Below the pieces are notes generated by a model that saw nothing but the letters and a program-made list of their open reading frames with translations, did not search any database and was not told where the DNA came from. A DNA stretch of 64,000 nucleotides, taken from the NCBI GenBank assembly GCA_030538115.1, contig JAUNUP010000007.1, positions 37,782-101,781 of the forward strand, written 5' to 3'. Position 1 is the first letter of the stretch. Each line of letters opens with the position of its first letter. Source of the DNA: Dermatophilus congolensis (GTDB taxonomy: Bacteria > Actinomycetota > Actinomycetes > Actinomycetales > Dermatophilaceae). Shown one piece after another: positions 34,721 through 44,318 of the stretch. Both the position numbers and the translations under genes were made by a program.

Positions 34721-35827
34721 TCATCGCGGGAGTGACGCGGAACGCTCCCCCATGCCGTCGTCGGTGCGGCGGGCCACTCCCGGAGGCAGGCGGACCGCGA
34801 AGGGGTTTGCTTGTTGCGCTTTGCAGACTGCGCAGAGGTCGCCCATTTGACGGTGGGCCGCACCGCACCTTGTGCAGGCGCGCACCCAGCCCGTGCGCAG
34901 CACCGGTTCGGCATCTTTCAGCAGGTCACTCCACGAGTGGTCGCCCAGACGGTGTAGTGCCCCGTTGGGGCACATCTCGACACATGCCTCGCAGCCGTCG
35001 CAGTCTGCCGCCACCTGCACGAGCCTGAACTGGCTTTGCGCCTTGGGCGGCGCGCCCACACCGGGAGGCCCCGGGCGGTCGCTGCGGTCCAGCTCCACGA
35101 CCTCCAGTCGCAGGGCGTCGTTCGGGCACACACGTACACACAGTCCGTCGCCGCAGCAGCCCTTCGCGGTGAGCTTGGCCGAGCCCGTCGTGGGCGCCGC
35201 CGGCTCCGCGTGTTCGATCTCGGAGGCCGTCCGCTCGCCCACTGCGAGCAGGGCACTTACCGCATCGACGAGACGCCTCTGCGGTGTGGCTGCGGGTTCG
35301 GGGAGCGGCCTGTCCGGGGCTCCGATGAGAGCGCGACGGCCCATCGGCACGTGGTCGGGGTCGATGCGCGGCATCCCCGAGGCCGCCTCCGGCTCGGCAA
35401 CGCCGACGTCACCACCGCGACCGCACATGGCCGCAAGCTCAGCAGCCCGGGCGACGACCGCACTCACCCGGTCACGAACCTCGGAACCGTCCACACAACT
35501 ACCCGCCACAGTCACGCCCGAGGGCGCACCCTCCGGCTCCGCGTCGACCGACTCACCAGGGACTTCGCCGGGGAGGACCACGTCTACACGGTTCGTGCAG
35601 GTGAGGAGTTCGAGGATGTCGGCTGCTTCCAGTGCCTCCGAGTCGGCAATGGTGACGGCGCAGGCCTCGCGAGTCTTCGCGCGGCGGAGTCCGAAGCGCT
35701 CAGTCCGCCCCGCACCGGGGCCTGGGCCAGGGCCCGGTGCAGCGGATTCGCTCGCCTGACCGACGAGCAACACCACGTCGACCGGGTCGCGCGAGCCCAG
35801 CCAGCGTCGCAGCCTGCGTGTATCCAT
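34721..35827 (-). CDS. Dicluster [4Fe-4S] ferredoxin-like protein with zinc-ribbon-like tail
   Basis: A 368-residue protein. Two ferredoxin motifs, CCGDGLCVRVCPNDAL and CDGCEACVEMCPNGAL, lie at about residues 228-300. A CTRCGAAHRQMGDLCAVC motif, able to bind zinc or another cluster, follows. The first 200 residues, with VDVVLLVGQASESA at the start, match nothing I know. The lone start at 35827 gives MDTRRLRRWLG. An electron-transfer role is likely. It lies between the acyltransferase and the semialdehyde dehydrogenase, but its partner is not evident. Confidence 0.75.
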   Translation of the reverse strand: MDTRRLRRWLGSRDPVDVVLLVGQASESAAPGPGPGPGAGRTERFGLRRAKTREACAVTIADSEALEAADILELLTCTNRVDVVLPGEVPGESVDAEPEGAPSGVTVAGSCVDGSEVRDRVSAVVARAAELAAMCGRGGDVGVAEPEAASGMPRIDPDHVPMGRRALIGAPDRPLPEPAATPQRRLVDAVSALLAVGERTASEIEHAEPAAPTTGSAKLTAKGCCGDGLCVRVCPNDALRLEVVELDRSDRPGPPGVGAPPKAQSQFRLVQVAADCDGCEACVEMCPNGALHRLGDHSWSDLLKDAEPVLRTGWVRACTRCGAAHRQMGDLCAVCKAQQANPFAVRLPPGVARRTDDGMGERSASLPR

Positions 35828-35939
35828 CCTTCTCCCCCTCCCCGGAGTTCCGCCCCACGAGCCTAGGGGCACCTAAGCCGCGTGGTGTGGCACTCGGAGG
35901 GGTCGAACCGGCCCGTTCCTCAGAGAGACACCTAACCGC

Positions 35940-37430
35940 TCAGCTCCGGAACGGGTCGGGCAGACCGACGTAGACGGTCTCGAGGTAGTCCTCGATGCCT
36001 TCGAGGCCGCCCTCCCGGCCCATGCCCGACTGCTTGAGGCCGCCGAACGGGGCCGCCGCGTTGGAGATCACTCCCTGGTTCACGCCGACGAGGCCGTACT
36101 CAAGCAGTTCGATGACCCGCAGCACGCGGTCCATGTCCTTGGTGTACACGTAGCTCGCCAGGCCGACCTCGCAGTCGTTGGCGATCTCGATCGCCTCCTC
36201 CTCCGTCGAGAACGTGACGACGGGGGCGACGGGGCCGAAGATCTCCTGGCGCAGGATGCCTGCAGTGCGGGGCACGCCGGCCAGAACGGTCGGCGGGTAG
36301 AAGTATCCCGGCCCCTCCGGAACGGTGCCGCCGGTGGCAACCTTCGCCCCGTCTGCGACAGCCGATTCCACGAGGACTGCGATCTCGGAGCGGGCCGTGT
36401 CGGTGATCACCGGGCCGACGTGCGTGTCGGGTGCGATACCCGGGCCTACGACGAGGGAGCCGAACACATCGGCGAGCCGGGCCGTGAACTCCTCGGCAAC
36501 CGACTCGTGCACGATGAACCGATTGGCAGCCGTGCACGCTTCGCCCATGTTGCGGAGCTTGGCGGCGTGCGCTCCCTTGACGGCCTCGTCCATGTCGGCG
36601 TCCTCGAAGACGATGAACGGGGCGTTGCCACCGAGCTCCATCGAGGTCTTGAGCACCTGGTGCGACGCTTCGGCGAGCAGCGCCTGTCCAACGGCTGTGG
36701 AGCCTGTGAACGACAGCTTGCGCAGTCGCGGGTCTTGGATGATCGGCCCGGTGAGCTGCTGCGACCGCTCGGCGGGCACGACGTTGACCACCCCGGCGGG
36801 CACGCCGGCCTCCTGCAGGATCTTGGCAAGGAACAGCGAGGTCAGCGGGGTTGCAGTGGCGGGCTTGAGCACGGTCGTGCATCCGGCGGCGAGGGCGGGC
36901 GCGATTTTGCGGGTGCCCATGGCGAGCGGGAAGTTCCAGGGGGTGATGAACAGGCACGGCCCGACCGGGCGCTTGAGCACGATCTGCCGCAGGTGCCCCT
37001 CGGGAGCGCTCTGGTAACGGCCGCCGATCCGCGGGGCCTCCTCGGAGAACCAGCGCAGGAATTCGCCGCCGTACGTCACCTCGCCGTCGGCTTCGGCGAG
37101 CGGTTTGCCCATCTCCAGGGTCATCGTGGTGGCCAGCTCGGCGCGGTAGGTCTGCACGAGTTCCCACGCACGGCGCAGAATTTCGGCGCGCTCACGGGCG
37201 GGCGTGCGCGCCCAGTCGGCCTGCGCTGCGGCGGCGGCGTCGAGCGCGGCCATGCCGTCTTCGGGAGTCGCGTCGGCGACGCGGGCGAGCACCTCGCCAG
37301 TGGCGGGGTTGAGCACCTCGAACGTCTTACCGGAGGAGGAGTCGCGCCACTCCCCCGCGATGAACAACTGTGTCGGCACGTTGGCGGGCAGCGCCGCTTC
37401 GTGCGCGGTCTGGGCGGACTGATCGGACAT
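35940..37430 (-). CDS. gabD: NAD(P)-dependent succinate-semialdehyde dehydrogenase
   Basis: A 496-residue aldehyde dehydrogenase. The cofactor loop is FTGSTAVGQALL, the base Glu is in ELGGNAPFIVF and the catalytic Cys in GEACTAANRF. The protein best fits the succinate-semialdehyde dehydrogenase group. The ATG at 37430 is set by AAGGAG 6 nt upstream. It is divergent from the FAH-RraA fusion gene, at the edge of the homoprotocatechuate cluster. It would oxidise succinate semialdehyde, the final product of HpaI, to succinate for the TCA cycle. Confidence 0.9.
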   Translation of the reverse strand: MSDQSAQTAHEAALPANVPTQLFIAGEWRDSSSGKTFEVLNPATGEVLARVADATPEDGMAALDAAAAAQADWARTPARERAEILRRAWELVQTYRAELATTMTLEMGKPLAEADGEVTYGGEFLRWFSEEAPRIGGRYQSAPEGHLRQIVLKRPVGPCLFITPWNFPLAMGTRKIAPALAAGCTTVLKPATATPLTSLFLAKILQEAGVPAGVVNVVPAERSQQLTGPIIQDPRLRKLSFTGSTAVGQALLAEASHQVLKTSMELGGNAPFIVFEDADMDEAVKGAHAAKLRNMGEACTAANRFIVHESVAEEFTARLADVFGSLVVGPGIAPDTHVGPVITDTARSEIAVLVESAVADGAKVATGGTVPEGPGYFYPPTVLAGVPRTAGILRQEIFGPVAPVVTFSTEEEAIEIANDCEVGLASYVYTKDMDRVLRVIELLEYGLVGVNQGVISNAAAPFGGLKQSGMGREGGLEGIEDYLETVYVGLPDPFRS

Positions 37431-37598
37431 GGCCGACTCCTTCATGACGCGGTGCGCCGCTGAGGCGCTCGGTTGAAACAGATGCTCTGCCACGGCAGGT
37501 GCCCAGGCGCCGATGGCGCCGTCGCCCGAGCCGATCCACCCCGATCATGCCCCGCCGAAACGGGTCCCGATACTCGGGTCGAAGTGAGGTGTTGCTTG

Positions 37599-37622
37599 AT
37601 CGTATATTCTATCGTACATTAT
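37599..37622. promoter_or_regulatory. Tandem 12-bp repeat in the divergent promoter of the aromatic cluster
   Basis: ATCGTATATTCT is followed directly by ATCGTACATTAT (two mismatches). It lies between the divergent semialdehyde dehydrogenase and FAH-RraA genes. The same core ATCGTATATTCT recurs at 46567-46578. A natural binder is the cluster's GntR protein, whose family prefers GTAT-ATAC-like sites. Confidence 0.6.
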
Positions 37623-37683
37623 CTCCTATTCGATGTGAGCCCCTCCTCGAGCACCGCTGTTCGAGGCACCAGCTAGGAGACGC

Positions 37684-39201
37684 ATGAACCAGCACGACGA
37701 AGTGACCAAGGTTCTGGGACACCGCCCCGGCAAGGTCGTTGCAGTGCACCTCAACTACCCGTCGCGGTGCGCCGAGCGCGGCCGCACGCCGAAGCAGGCG
37801 TCGTACTTTCTCAAGCCGTCCTCCTCCCTCACCGGCAGCGGCGCCGTGGTGCGCCCCGAGGGCTTCGAGCTCCTGGCGTTCGAGGGCGAGGTCGCCCTCG
37901 TCATCGGAACCGAGGCGCGCAACGTGACCCCCGAGCAGGGCTGGAGCCACGTCGGCTGGGTGACGGCCGCCAACGACCTCGGCCTGCAAGACCTGCGCTA
38001 CGCCGACAAGGGCAGCAACGTCCGCTCAAAGGGCGGCGACGGCTTCACCGCGATCGGCCCCAACCTCATCCCCGCGGATGAGGTCGACCCGACGCGCCTG
38101 CTCATCTGCACTCAGCTCGACGGCGAGGTCGTGCAGGAGGACACCACCGAGAACCTGCTCTTCGATTTCGGACACCTCATTGCCGACCTCACCCGCACGA
38201 TGACCCTCGAGCCCGGTGACGTCATCCTCACCGGCACGCCCGCGGGCGCCTCCGTGGCGCTGCCCGGTCAGCGCATCGAGGTCGAGCTGACCAGTCTCGA
38301 TGACGCGTCCATCACCTCCGGCGTCCTCACTACCGAGGTCGTCGCAGGCCCCGCCGCCGGAGCCTGGGGCTCGCCGCCCAAGGCCGACGCCGAGGCCACC
38401 TCCGACGCCTGGGGCAGCCGCCGGCCCGCCGCTCCCCAGCCCGCAACCGCCGCCAATGCCCCCGCATCGGTCGACGACTCCCCCGAGCTGCCCGACCTCA
38501 CCGACCCCGCCCTCATCGAACGCCTCACCTCCGTCGCGGTCGCAACCCTCTCGGTCAACATGCGTAAGCGCGGCTTCGACACGGTGAGCATCGACGGCGT
38601 GCACTCGCTCGTGCCGGGCACGAAGTTCGCCGGCCCGGCCCGCACCCTGCGCTACGTGGCCTACCGCAAAGACCTCTTCGAGGCGAAGGGCGGCGGCTTC
38701 AACGCACAGAAGCAGGCCATCGACTCCGTCAACCCCGGCGAGGTGCTCGTGATGGAGGCCCGTCGCGACAACACGGCCGGCACGCTCGGCGACATCCTCG
38801 CCCTGCGCGCCCAGTACCGCGGCGCCACTGCGATCATCACCGACGGAGCGGTGCGCGACTTCGCACCGGTCGTCGCCACCGGTCTGCCGGTCATGAGCTC
38901 CGGCAAGCACCCGGCCGTGCTCGGCCGCCGCCACGTGCCGTGGGCCGTCGACGAGACGATCGTCTGCGGCGGGGCCACCGTGCAGCCCGGCGATCTCATC
39001 GTCGCCGACGACGACGGCGCCATCGTCATCCCGCCCTCGCTCGTGCTCGAGGTCCTCACAGAGGCTGAGGAGCAGGAGAGCCAGGAGGAGTTCATCGCCG
39101 AGAAGGTCAAGGCCGGCGAGAGCGTCGACGGTCTCTATCCCCTCGGCAAGGCCTGGAAAGACGAGTACCAGGCGTGGAAGACCGGCCGCACCGCCGGCTG
39201 A
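37684..39201 (+). CDS. FAH-family isomerase/decarboxylase fused to an RraA-like domain
   Basis: A 505-residue fusion. The N-domain (about 15-220) is a fumarylacetoacetate-hydrolase fold with metal ligands in FEGEV (Glu67, Glu69) and ANDLGL (Asp98). This is the fold of HpaG, which decarboxylates and isomerises the ring-cleavage product. A Pro/Ala linker (about 225-270) leads to an RraA-like domain. That domain carries an exact D-x20-R-D motif ending TDGAVRD, as in class II HMG/CHA aldolases that also decarboxylate oxaloacetate. E. coli HpaG has two FAH domains; here the second is replaced. A good ribosome site (TAGGAGAC) supports the ATG. Confidence 0.88.
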   Translation: MNQHDEVTKVLGHRPGKVVAVHLNYPSRCAERGRTPKQASYFLKPSSSLTGSGAVVRPEGFELLAFEGEVALVIGTEARNVTPEQGWSHVGWVTAANDLGLQDLRYADKGSNVRSKGGDGFTAIGPNLIPADEVDPTRLLICTQLDGEVVQEDTTENLLFDFGHLIADLTRTMTLEPGDVILTGTPAGASVALPGQRIEVELTSLDDASITSGVLTTEVVAGPAAGAWGSPPKADAEATSDAWGSRRPAAPQPATAANAPASVDDSPELPDLTDPALIERLTSVAVATLSVNMRKRGFDTVSIDGVHSLVPGTKFAGPARTLRYVAYRKDLFEAKGGGFNAQKQAIDSVNPGEVLVMEARRDNTAGTLGDILALRAQYRGATAIITDGAVRDFAPVVATGLPVMSSGKHPAVLGRRHVPWAVDETIVCGGATVQPGDLIVADDDGAIVIPPSLVLEVLTEAEEQESQEEFIAEKVKAGESVDGLYPLGKAWKDEYQAWKTGRTAG

Positions 39202-39265
39202 CCCGCCGCACCCCAGCTTCTCTCCCCCACCACATCGCCTTCGGCACCGACGCAGAAAGACGACC

Positions 39266-40762
39266 ATGACGCAGCGACACATCCCGGCCGACCTGCCCTC
39301 CAAGATCCAGCACTACATCGACGGCGAGCACGTCGACTCCATCGGAGGCGAGACGTTCGACGTGCTCGACCCCGTGACCAACCAGACCTACATCACGGGT
39401 GCCGACGGCCAGGCCGCCGACATCGACCGCGCCGTCAAGGCCGCTCGCCGCGCCTTCAACGAGGGACCCTGGCCCCGCATGAAGGCCCGCGAGCGCAGCC
39501 GCGTTCTCAACAAGATCGCCGACGCCGTCGAAGAGCAGGAGCAGCGTCTCGCGGAGATGGAGACGTACGACACCGGCATCCCGATCACGCAGGCCAAGGG
39601 CCAGGCGCGCCGGGCCGCGGAGAACTTCCGGTTCTTCGCCGACCTGATCGTGGCCCAGCGCGACGACACCTACAAGGTGCCCGGCATGCAGCTCAACTAC
39701 GTCAACCGCAAGCCGGTCGGCGTCGCGGGCCTCATCACCCCGTGGAACACCCCGTTCATGCTCGAGTCGTGGAAGCTGGCCCCGGCGCTCGCCTCCGGCT
39801 GCACGGTCGTGCTCAAGCCGGCCGAGTTCACCCCGCTGTCGGCCTCGCTGTGGGCGCAGATCTTCGAGGACGCGGGCCTGCCCCAGGGCGTCTTCAACCT
39901 CGTCGGCGGCCTCGGCGAATCGGCCGGTGACTCCCTCGTCAAGCACCCCGACGTCAACCTCATCTCGTTCACGGGCGAGACGACCACGGGCCAACTCATC
40001 TTCCGCAACTGCGCCGAGCACCTCAAGGGCATGTCGATGGAGCTGGGCGGCAAGTCCCCCGCCGTCGTCTTCGCCGATGCCGACTTCGAGGCCGCCCTCG
40101 ACTCCACGCTGTTCGGTGTGTTCTCGCTGAACGGCGAGCGCTGCACCGCAGGCTCGCGCATCCTCGTCGAGCGCCCCATCTACGACGAGTTCGTGCGCCG
40201 CTACGCCGAGCGTGCCGACAAGATCGTCGTCGGGGACCCGCAGGACCCGAAGACCGAGGTCGGCGCACTGGTTCACCCCGAGCACTACGCGAAGGTGATG
40301 AGCTACGTCGAGCTCGGCAAGTCGGAGGGCCGCCTGGTCGCCGGCGGCGGCCGCCCCGACGACCGGCCCGAGGGCAACTACGTGCGTCCCACCGTCTTCG
40401 CCGACGTGTCGCCCGACGCCCGCATCTTCCAGGAGGAGATCTTCGGCCCGGTCACCGCGATCACGCCCTTCGACACCGAGGAAGAGGCGATCGCGCTGGC
40501 CAACAACACGAAGTACGGCCTGGCCGCGTACGTGTGGACCAACGACCTCACCCGCGGCCACCGCGTCAGCCAGTCCATCGAGGCCGGGATGGTCTGGATG
40601 AACAGCCACAACGTGCGTGACCTGCGTAGCCCCTTCGGCGGCGTCAAGGCCTCGGGCCTGGGTCACGAGGGCGGTTACCGCTCGCTCGACTTCTACTCCG
40701 AGCAGCAGGCCGTGCACCTGACCATGGGCGACGTTCACACGATCCGCTTCGGCGCCAACTGA
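39266..40762 (+). CDS. hpaE: 5-carboxymethyl-2-hydroxymuconic-semialdehyde dehydrogenase
   Basis: A 498-residue NAD-dependent aldehyde dehydrogenase. It has NAD-binding FTGETTTGQL, base Glu in ELGGKSPAVVF and catalytic Cys in NGERCTAGSR. Sequence type and location between FAH-RraA and HpaD fit HpaE. HpaE oxidises the semialdehyde made by HpaD to 5-carboxymethyl-2-hydroxymuconate. It follows the fusion gene by 64 nt on the same strand. Confidence 0.9.
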   Translation: MTQRHIPADLPSKIQHYIDGEHVDSIGGETFDVLDPVTNQTYITGADGQAADIDRAVKAARRAFNEGPWPRMKARERSRVLNKIADAVEEQEQRLAEMETYDTGIPITQAKGQARRAAENFRFFADLIVAQRDDTYKVPGMQLNYVNRKPVGVAGLITPWNTPFMLESWKLAPALASGCTVVLKPAEFTPLSASLWAQIFEDAGLPQGVFNLVGGLGESAGDSLVKHPDVNLISFTGETTTGQLIFRNCAEHLKGMSMELGGKSPAVVFADADFEAALDSTLFGVFSLNGERCTAGSRILVERPIYDEFVRRYAERADKIVVGDPQDPKTEVGALVHPEHYAKVMSYVELGKSEGRLVAGGGRPDDRPEGNYVRPTVFADVSPDARIFQEEIFGPVTAITPFDTEEEAIALANNTKYGLAAYVWTNDLTRGHRVSQSIEAGMVWMNSHNVRDLRSPFGGVKASGLGHEGGYRSLDFYSEQQAVHLTMGDVHTIRFGAN

Positions 40763-40920
40763 CCCGCGGGTCACCCGACCCGAACCCGCGAAAGCCCGCA
40801 CCCGCCGGCTCAGACCGCAGCCGGCGGGCGGGCCGAGCACACCCAAAAATCCGCCTCCCGCCCGTAGAGGGCGACACCACAGCGAGCACCCGCTCATCGC
40901 ACTCAACGAGGAGAACCACC

Positions 40921-42006
40921 ATGAGCCAGTACGTTCCGGTCCCGACCGCGACTCCCCCCGACATCCTGCGCACCGCTTACGTCGAGCTCGTCGTCACCGA
41001 CCTGAAGCGATCGCGCGAGTTCTACGTCGACCTGCTCGGCCTCGTCGTCACGTACGAAGACGAGAACGAGATCTACCTGCGCACCTACGAGGAGTTCATC
41101 CACCACAACGTGGTGCTCCGCCAGGGCCCGGTGGCCGCCGCCGCCGTGTTCGGTTTCCGTGTCCGCACCCCGGAGGACGTCGACCTCGCGGAGGCGTACT
41201 ACAAGGAACTGGGCTGCCGCACCGAGCGTCGCAAGGACGGCTTCGTCCGCGGCATCGGCGACGCGGTGCGTGTGGAGGACCCGATGGGCTTCCCGTACGA
41301 GTTCTTCTACGACGTGGAGAAGGTCGACCGCCTCGCCTGGAGCTACGACAAGATGGGCGTCTGCCCGATCACGCGCCTCGACCACTTCAACCAGGTCGTT
41401 CCCGACGTCACCAAGGGCACGGAGTACCTCGTCGACCTCGGCTTCAAGGTCACGGAGGCGATCCGCGACTCCGAGGGCGTTACCTACGCCTCATGGGTGG
41501 CCCGCAGCTCCACCGTGCATGACACCGCCCTCACCGGCGGCGACGGCCCGCAGATGCACCACATCGCGTTCGCCACCCGCGAGCGGGCCGACATCCTCGC
41601 CCTCTGCGACCGCATGGGTGCCCTGCGCATCAGCGACCAGATGGAGCGCGGCCCGGGCCGCCACGGCGTCTCGAACGCGTTCTACCTCTACGTGCGCGAC
41701 CCCGACGGCCATCGCAGCGAGGTCTACACGACCGACTACTACACGGGCGACCCCGACAACCCCACGATCGAGTGGGACGTGCACGACAACCAGCGTCGTG
41801 ACTGGTGGGGCAGCCCCGTGGTGACGAGCTGGTACGCGGAGGCGACCCCGGTGCTCGACCTCGACGGCAAGCCGCAGCCCATCGTCGCCCGCGAGGAGAA
41901 GAGCGAGGTCGCAGCCACCATCGGCGCCGACGGCTTCTCCTACACCCGCAAGCCGGATGACACGGCAGATGCGCCCCGCGAAGCCCACATGGGCGAGAGC
42001 CACTGA
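40921..42006 (+). CDS. hpaD: 3,4-dihydroxyphenylacetate (homoprotocatechuate) 2,3-dioxygenase
   Basis: A 361-residue type I extradiol dioxygenase of the vicinal oxygen chelate fold. It opens the homoprotocatechuate ring at the meta position with O2. The metal triad aligns with the Brevibacterium fuscum enzyme at the same numbers: His155 (RLDHFNQ), His214 (MHHIAFAT) and Glu267 (GHRSEVYT). Catalytic His200, His248 and Tyr257 are also in place. The whole text is very like the known Fe(II)- and Mn(II)-dependent members, so function is secure though the metal is not. Its own ribosome site is GAGGAGAACC. Confidence 0.97.
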   Translation: MSQYVPVPTATPPDILRTAYVELVVTDLKRSREFYVDLLGLVVTYEDENEIYLRTYEEFIHHNVVLRQGPVAAAAVFGFRVRTPEDVDLAEAYYKELGCRTERRKDGFVRGIGDAVRVEDPMGFPYEFFYDVEKVDRLAWSYDKMGVCPITRLDHFNQVVPDVTKGTEYLVDLGFKVTEAIRDSEGVTYASWVARSSTVHDTALTGGDGPQMHHIAFATRERADILALCDRMGALRISDQMERGPGRHGVSNAFYLYVRDPDGHRSEVYTTDYYTGDPDNPTIEWDVHDNQRRDWWGSPVVTSWYAEATPVLDLDGKPQPIVAREEKSEVAATIGADGFSYTRKPDDTADAPREAHMGESH

Positions 42007-42048
42007 CGGCCGCTCGGAACCCGACCCGGAAACCACAAGGAATCACTG

Positions 42049-43452
42049 ATGACCGATTCGCACGCTCCCGGTGCCGACGCAGCCGCCGGGGCTCCCGACC
42101 AACTCGTCCTCGACGAGCACAACCCGCAGGACCAGCGGGTGGCGTTCGCCTCCCTCGTCGGCACCACGATCGAGTGGTACGACTACTTCATCTACGCCAA
42201 TGCGGCGGCGCTCATCTTCGGCCCGCAGTTCTTCTCGGCCGTGCCCAAGGACATGCAGCTCATCGTGGCCTTCGGCACCGTGGGTATCTCGTTCCTCTTC
42301 CGCCCGCTGGGCGCGGCGGTGGCCGGGCACTTCGGTGACCGCCTCGGCCGCAAGAAGATGCTCGTGCTCACGCTGCTGCTCATGGGTGGCGCGACCGCCA
42401 TCATCGGCGTACTGCCGACCGCCGAGACCATCGGCATCTGGGCCCCGATCCTGCTTGTGCTCATGCGCGTCATCCAGGGCTTCTCCGCCGGCGGTGAGTG
42501 GGGTGGCGCAGCGCTCATGGCCGTCGAGCACGCACCCGCGCACAAGCGCGGCCGGTTCGGCGCGTTCCCCCAGGTCGGCGTGCCGCTCGGCATGCTCATC
42601 GCCACCGGCTTCCTCGCGATGCTCGCCGTGCTGCTCTCCGACGAGGCATTCGCCTCGTGGGGCTGGCGTATCCCGTTCCTGAGCTCGATCGCCCTCATCG
42701 GCGTCGGCATGTGGATCCGCCTCGGCGTCACCGAGTCGCCGGTCTTCAAGGAGATCAGCGAGCACCCCGAAGAGATCAAGATGCCGCTGGCCAAGCTGTT
42801 CCAGTTCAACGGCAAGCAGGTGCTGCTCGCGGCCCTCATCTTCGCGGGTAACGGCGTGGCCGGCTACATGGTGACGGGTGGATTCATCCTGGCCTACTCG
42901 ACCTCGTCGCTCGGCCTCGAGCGCGACGTCATCCTGAATCTCGTCACCCTCGCCTCCGCGACATGGATGCTCACGACCGGTATCGGTGGCTGGCTCGCCG
43001 ACAAGATCGGACGGGTGCGCACCTACCAGACCGGATTCGTATTGCAGCTGCTCTGGGTGTTCCCGCTGTTCATGCTCATCAACACGAAGGACTATGTCTG
43101 GATCGGCCTGTCGATGGTCATTCTGTCGATAGGTCTCGGACTCACCTACGGCCCCCAGTCGGCTTTGTTCGCGGAGATGTTCCCCGCGCGCGTGCGTTAC
43201 TCCGGTGCTTCAATGGGATACGCGATCGGCTCGATCCTCGGTGGCGCGTTCGCTCCGATGATCGCCCAGGCGCTGGTCACCTCGACCGGAACCACCACGT
43301 CGATCTCGATCTACCTCTTCTCGGTCACGCTCATCGCCCTCGTCGCGACCTTCTTCGTGAAGGAGAGAATGGGCGGCCGGCTGGACAAGGACGCAATGGA
43401 CATTCCGGGTGCGATCGAACTCGAAAGGGCTCTGCAGAGCAAGAGCATCTGA
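42049..43452 (+). CDS. MHS-family MFS transporter (aromatic or organic acid uptake)
   Basis: A 467-residue permease with twelve membrane segments. The metabolite:H+ symporter signatures are GTTIEWYDYFIYANAAALIFGP at the start, RPLGAAVAGHFGDRLGRKKM in the first loop and the related VGGW/GRVRTY loop in the second half. It follows hpaD by 42 nt and is followed by a strong terminator, so it closes this transcript. Location suggests uptake of the aromatic acid degraded by the cluster. Confidence 0.9.
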   Translation: MTDSHAPGADAAAGAPDQLVLDEHNPQDQRVAFASLVGTTIEWYDYFIYANAAALIFGPQFFSAVPKDMQLIVAFGTVGISFLFRPLGAAVAGHFGDRLGRKKMLVLTLLLMGGATAIIGVLPTAETIGIWAPILLVLMRVIQGFSAGGEWGGAALMAVEHAPAHKRGRFGAFPQVGVPLGMLIATGFLAMLAVLLSDEAFASWGWRIPFLSSIALIGVGMWIRLGVTESPVFKEISEHPEEIKMPLAKLFQFNGKQVLLAALIFAGNGVAGYMVTGGFILAYSTSSLGLERDVILNLVTLASATWMLTTGIGGWLADKIGRVRTYQTGFVLQLLWVFPLFMLINTKDYVWIGLSMVILSIGLGLTYGPQSALFAEMFPARVRYSGASMGYAIGSILGGAFAPMIAQALVTSTGTTTSISIYLFSVTLIALVATFFVKERMGGRLDKDAMDIPGAIELERALQSKSI

Positions 43453-43481
43453 CTCAGAAGAAACTCCTGAACATCAGAGCC

Positions 43482-43524
43482 TCGACGCCCGACTCCTCGC
43501 CAATTGCGAGGAGTCGGGCGTCGA
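43482..43524 (+). terminator. Strong terminator after the MHS transporter gene
   Basis: A perfect 19-bp stem, TCGACGCCCGACTCCTCGC and its complement, with a CAATT loop, followed by TTATTA. It ends the FAH-RraA/hpaE/hpaD/transporter transcript. Confidence 0.9.
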
Positions 43525-43571
43525 TTATTACGTTGATTCCCGTGAGAAGACGGAAAGGGCAGTAGACTGAG

Positions 43572-44279
43572 ATGGTGCAGACAGCCTCGGAGGTCCTCGC
43601 GGACTCGTCCCCGGATGGGACCGAAAACAAGGCGCAGCGTGTCTACCGGATGCTGCGAGAAGCGATCATCGCCGGAGAGTACAGCCCCGGCTACCGATTG
43701 GTCCTCTCACGCCTCGCCGAGGATTTCGCCGTTTCACCTGTTCCGGTGAGAGAAGCGGTCCGCCGACTGGAGGCCCAAGGGCTGGTCTCCTATACGCGAA
43801 ACGTGGGCTTCGAGGTCACTGGGGTCGACCAGAACGACTACGCAGACGCGATGCAGACTCTCGCTTACCTCGAGGGCGCCGCTACCAGCCTCGCAGCTCC
43901 GCTGATCACTGCGGCCCAGCTCGACGAAGCGCAGGAACTCAACGATCAGATGCGAACGATCGGCAGATCGCCCGATCCCGTGCAATTCACTGAACTCAAC
44001 GGTCGTTTTCACGTGTTGCTGTGCAGCCAATGCCCGAACCTGCATCTGCTCGAACTCGTAAAGAGGGAGTGGGGCAACCTCAGTCGGATCAGGCGATCCA
44101 CGTTCACGTATATCCCCGATCGCGCTGCACAGTCGGTGGTCGAGCACGAAAATCTCATCAACATGCTGAGAAGAGGCGACGACCCTGCAGAGATCGAAAT
44201 GGCGTTCCGGAACCACACCCTGCGAACGATGAACATTTTCTTGGAGCGACGCAATGCGCGAGAAAGTTCGGGGTCCTAA
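43572..44279 (+). CDS. GntR-family (FadR/FCD) transcriptional regulator
   Basis: A 235-residue regulator. The N-terminal winged helix has QRVYRMLREAIIAGEYSPG and VSPVPVREAVRRLEAQGLV. An all-helical FCD ligand domain follows. The fold and location make it the regulator of the homoprotocatechuate cluster. It has its own promoter, since a terminator lies just upstream. Its likely sites are the ATCGTATATTC motifs at 37599 and 46567; the inducer is probably a pathway intermediate or the substrate acid. Confidence 0.9.
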   Translation: MVQTASEVLADSSPDGTENKAQRVYRMLREAIIAGEYSPGYRLVLSRLAEDFAVSPVPVREAVRRLEAQGLVSYTRNVGFEVTGVDQNDYADAMQTLAYLEGAATSLAAPLITAAQLDEAQELNDQMRTIGRSPDPVQFTELNGRFHVLLCSQCPNLHLLELVKREWGNLSRIRRSTFTYIPDRAAQSVVEHENLINMLRRGDDPAEIEMAFRNHTLRTMNIFLERRNARESSGS

Positions 44280-44318
44280 GAGTCACCAAGGTCGATAGGC
44301 GTCGACCGTGAAGGCGCA

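Noticed and set aside
35886..35944. A tRNA-like stretch on the minus strand (GGTTCGACCCCTCCGAGTGCCA) after the semialdehyde dehydrogenase stop.
   Set aside because: The T-arm and acceptor stems do not pair and no 5' acceptor half is present upstream. It may be a tRNA remnant or chance.
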